A program made the translations under genes and the position numbers. 64,000 nucleotides of DNA, taken from NCBI RefSeq assembly GCF_005877005.1, contig NZ_SSNH01000002.1, positions 372,001 to 436,000 on the forward strand, in the 5' to 3' direction. Positions 63,004 to 64,000 of the stretch are shown piece by piece (the first letter of the stretch is position 1; every line of letters begins with the position of its first letter). Origin of the DNA: Sinomonas susongensis (GTDB taxonomy: Bacteria; Actinomycetota; Actinomycetes; Actinomycetales; Micrococcaceae). The notes beneath the pieces were generated by a model. It worked only from the letters and a program-made list of their open reading frames with translations. It was not told the DNA's origin and ran no database searches.

Positions 63004-63890
63004 GGTGCCACCTTCTCTCGGTCCTGCATTCCTCTCAGGTAGCCCTCGGTCAGCTGTTCCTGGCAGACCGCCCATTCGTGCTCCTCGATCCTCATGAAGT
63101 GGGCCTTCTCGCGCTCCTCGAGGAGCGGAACGCCACGGCCCACCCTGGTGTCGCACAGGATGACGGCGGGAGCTGAAGGCGCCCCGTCCTCGGCCCCGGC
63201 CGCCACCGCGTCGAACGCCGCAAGGAGGGCCCCGACGTCGTTCCCGTCGACGCGCTGGACCCGCCAGCCGCAGGACGCCCACTTGTCCGCGACCGGTTCG
63301 GTGTGCAGGACGCCAGCGGTCGGCCCGTCCGCCTGGAGGGCGTTGATGTCGACGACGGCGATGAGGCGCCCCAGGCGGTGGTGGGCCGCCCCCATGGCGG
63401 CCTCCCAGGTCGACCCCTCGTCGAGCTCGCCGTCGGAGAGGAAGTTGACGACGCGAGCCGGGTTCCCCCTGGCGCGGAGCCCGAGCGCGTAGCCGACGGC
63501 GATCGTCAGCCCGTGCCCGAGCGAGCCGCCGGAGATCTCCATGCCCGGCGTGTACGTCGACATCCCGGACATCGGCAGGCGCGAATCATCCGAGCCGTAG
63601 GTCTCGAGCTCCTCTACGGGAAGGATTCCGGCTTCTGCGAGCGCGGCGTAGAGCCCGATCGCGTAGTGGCCGGTGGAGAGGAGGAAGCGGTCGCGGCCGT
63701 CCCATTCGGGATCATCCGAGCGATAGGCGAGCTGGTCCACGTAGAGGGCGGCAAGGATGTCCGCCGCTCCAAGTGCCTGGCCCACGTAGCCTTGGCCCTG
63801 CACCTCGCCCATTGAAAGGGCGTTCTGGCGAATCCTGTACGCGGCGGCGTCGACTGCTGCCCGACGGCGTCCCTGCTGGCCGAACGTCAT
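63000..63890 (-). CDS. Transketolase, N-terminal (thiamine diphosphate) subunit
   Basis: A 296-residue subunit with the thiamine diphosphate motif GDG-type region: NFLSDGELDEGSTWEAAMGA, and STGHYAIGLYAALAEAG. The ATG overlaps the end of the transporter gene (ATGA), so the transporter and both transketolase halves are one operon. The substrate is probably an unusual sugar or sugar acid, since core metabolism uses one-piece enzymes. Confidence 0.94.
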   Translation of the reverse strand: MTFGQQGRRRAAVDAAAYRIRQNALSMGEVQGQGYVGQALGAADILAALYVDQLAYRSDDPEWDGRDRFLLSTGHYAIGLYAALAEAGILPVEELETYGSDDSRLPMSGMSTYTPGMEISGGSLGHGLTIAVGYALGLRARGNPARVVNFLSDGELDEGSTWEAAMGAAHHRLGRLIAVVDINALQADGPTAGVLHTEPVADKWASCGWRVQRVDGNDVGALLAAFDAVAAGAEDGAPSAPAVILCDTRVGRGVPLLEEREKAHFMRIEEHEWAVCQEQLTEGYLRGMQDREKVAP

Positions 63891-64000
63891 GCATGCGCTC
63901 GCTCGACGTTGGAAGCGGATGCCTTCTGGGCGGCTTCGCGCTCACGGCGGCCCCATGTCTCGCGAGTGCTGATCGCAGCCCACAGGCCGATCGCTGCGTA
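63887..64000 (-). CDS. MFS transporter, C-terminal end (rest outside window)
   Basis: The last 37 codons of a gene that begins beyond the right edge. The sequence starts YAAIGLWAAISTRETWGRRE, the end of a membrane helix and a charged tail with ETWG, as in metabolite:H+ symporters of the MFS. The stop overlaps the transketolase start, so it is the upstream gene of that operon. Confidence 0.75.
   Translation of the reverse strand, partial: YAAIGLWAAISTRETWGRREREAAQKASASNVERAHA

Overview
This window comes from a high-GC Gram-positive chromosome, most likely a Micrococcaceae-type actinobacterium (Arthrobacter/Sinomonas-like). The basis is the run parA-scpA-scpB-rluB-tyrA-cmk-der-tRNA-Pro at 46.7-54.0 kb, the frequent GTG starts and the very high third-position GC. 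The genus is inference. About 46.8 kb on the left is accessory DNA stacked against the 3' end of tRNA-Pro(GGG); about 17 kb on the right is core or metabolic DNA.

Region 1 (1-10.2 kb) is a defence block read leftwards: hsdM, hsdS, hsdR, an Abi_C-type abortive infection gene and a large nuclease-STAND NTPase gene (Avs-like) that runs off the left edge. Region 2 (10.4-19.6 kb) is a mobilizable element read rightwards: small membrane proteins, a TraG/VirD4-like ATPase, a Replic_Relax protein, a DNA methyltransferase, a ribbon-helix-helix protein, an XRE regulator with an ImmA/IrrE-type peptidase, and a large serine recombinase. The recombinase frame runs into a 37-bp copy of the tRNA-Pro 3' half.

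Region 3 (19.5-46.8 kb) is a composite island bounded by that 37-bp direct repeat (19469-19505 and 46763-46799). Its left part carries a second type I R-M operon (hsdM-hsdS-hsdR) with a YgjP/DUF45 metallopeptidase and an unknown protein carrying a HEPN-like R-x4-H motif, then an excisionase-like protein and a truncated DUF262 gene. A second, diverged copy of the island left end at 29.7 kb suggests two related islands in tandem. The right part holds two uncharacterised genes (one with a HEPN-like RNxxxH motif), a MobF relaxase with a possible oriT, two more hypotheticals, and a tight three-gene operon: a metallo-beta-lactamase-fold protein ending in Gly-Gly, an E2-E1-JAB fusion and a patatin-like lipase. 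This operon is the best candidate for an undescribed system. A tyrosine integrase and an excisionase sit beside the intact tRNA-Pro gene.

Region 4 (46.8-64 kb) is the core cluster above, then a C4-dicarboxylate transporter gene divergent from a CitA/DcuS-type two-component system, two small acidic proteins, a MocA-like nucleotidyltransferase, an acyl-CoA synthetase, a GntR/FCD regulator, a split transketolase pair and the end of an MFS transporter gene. Several genes here carry 15-bp in-frame tandem repeats at their ends.

All assignments come from reading motifs and context by eye; no database search was run.
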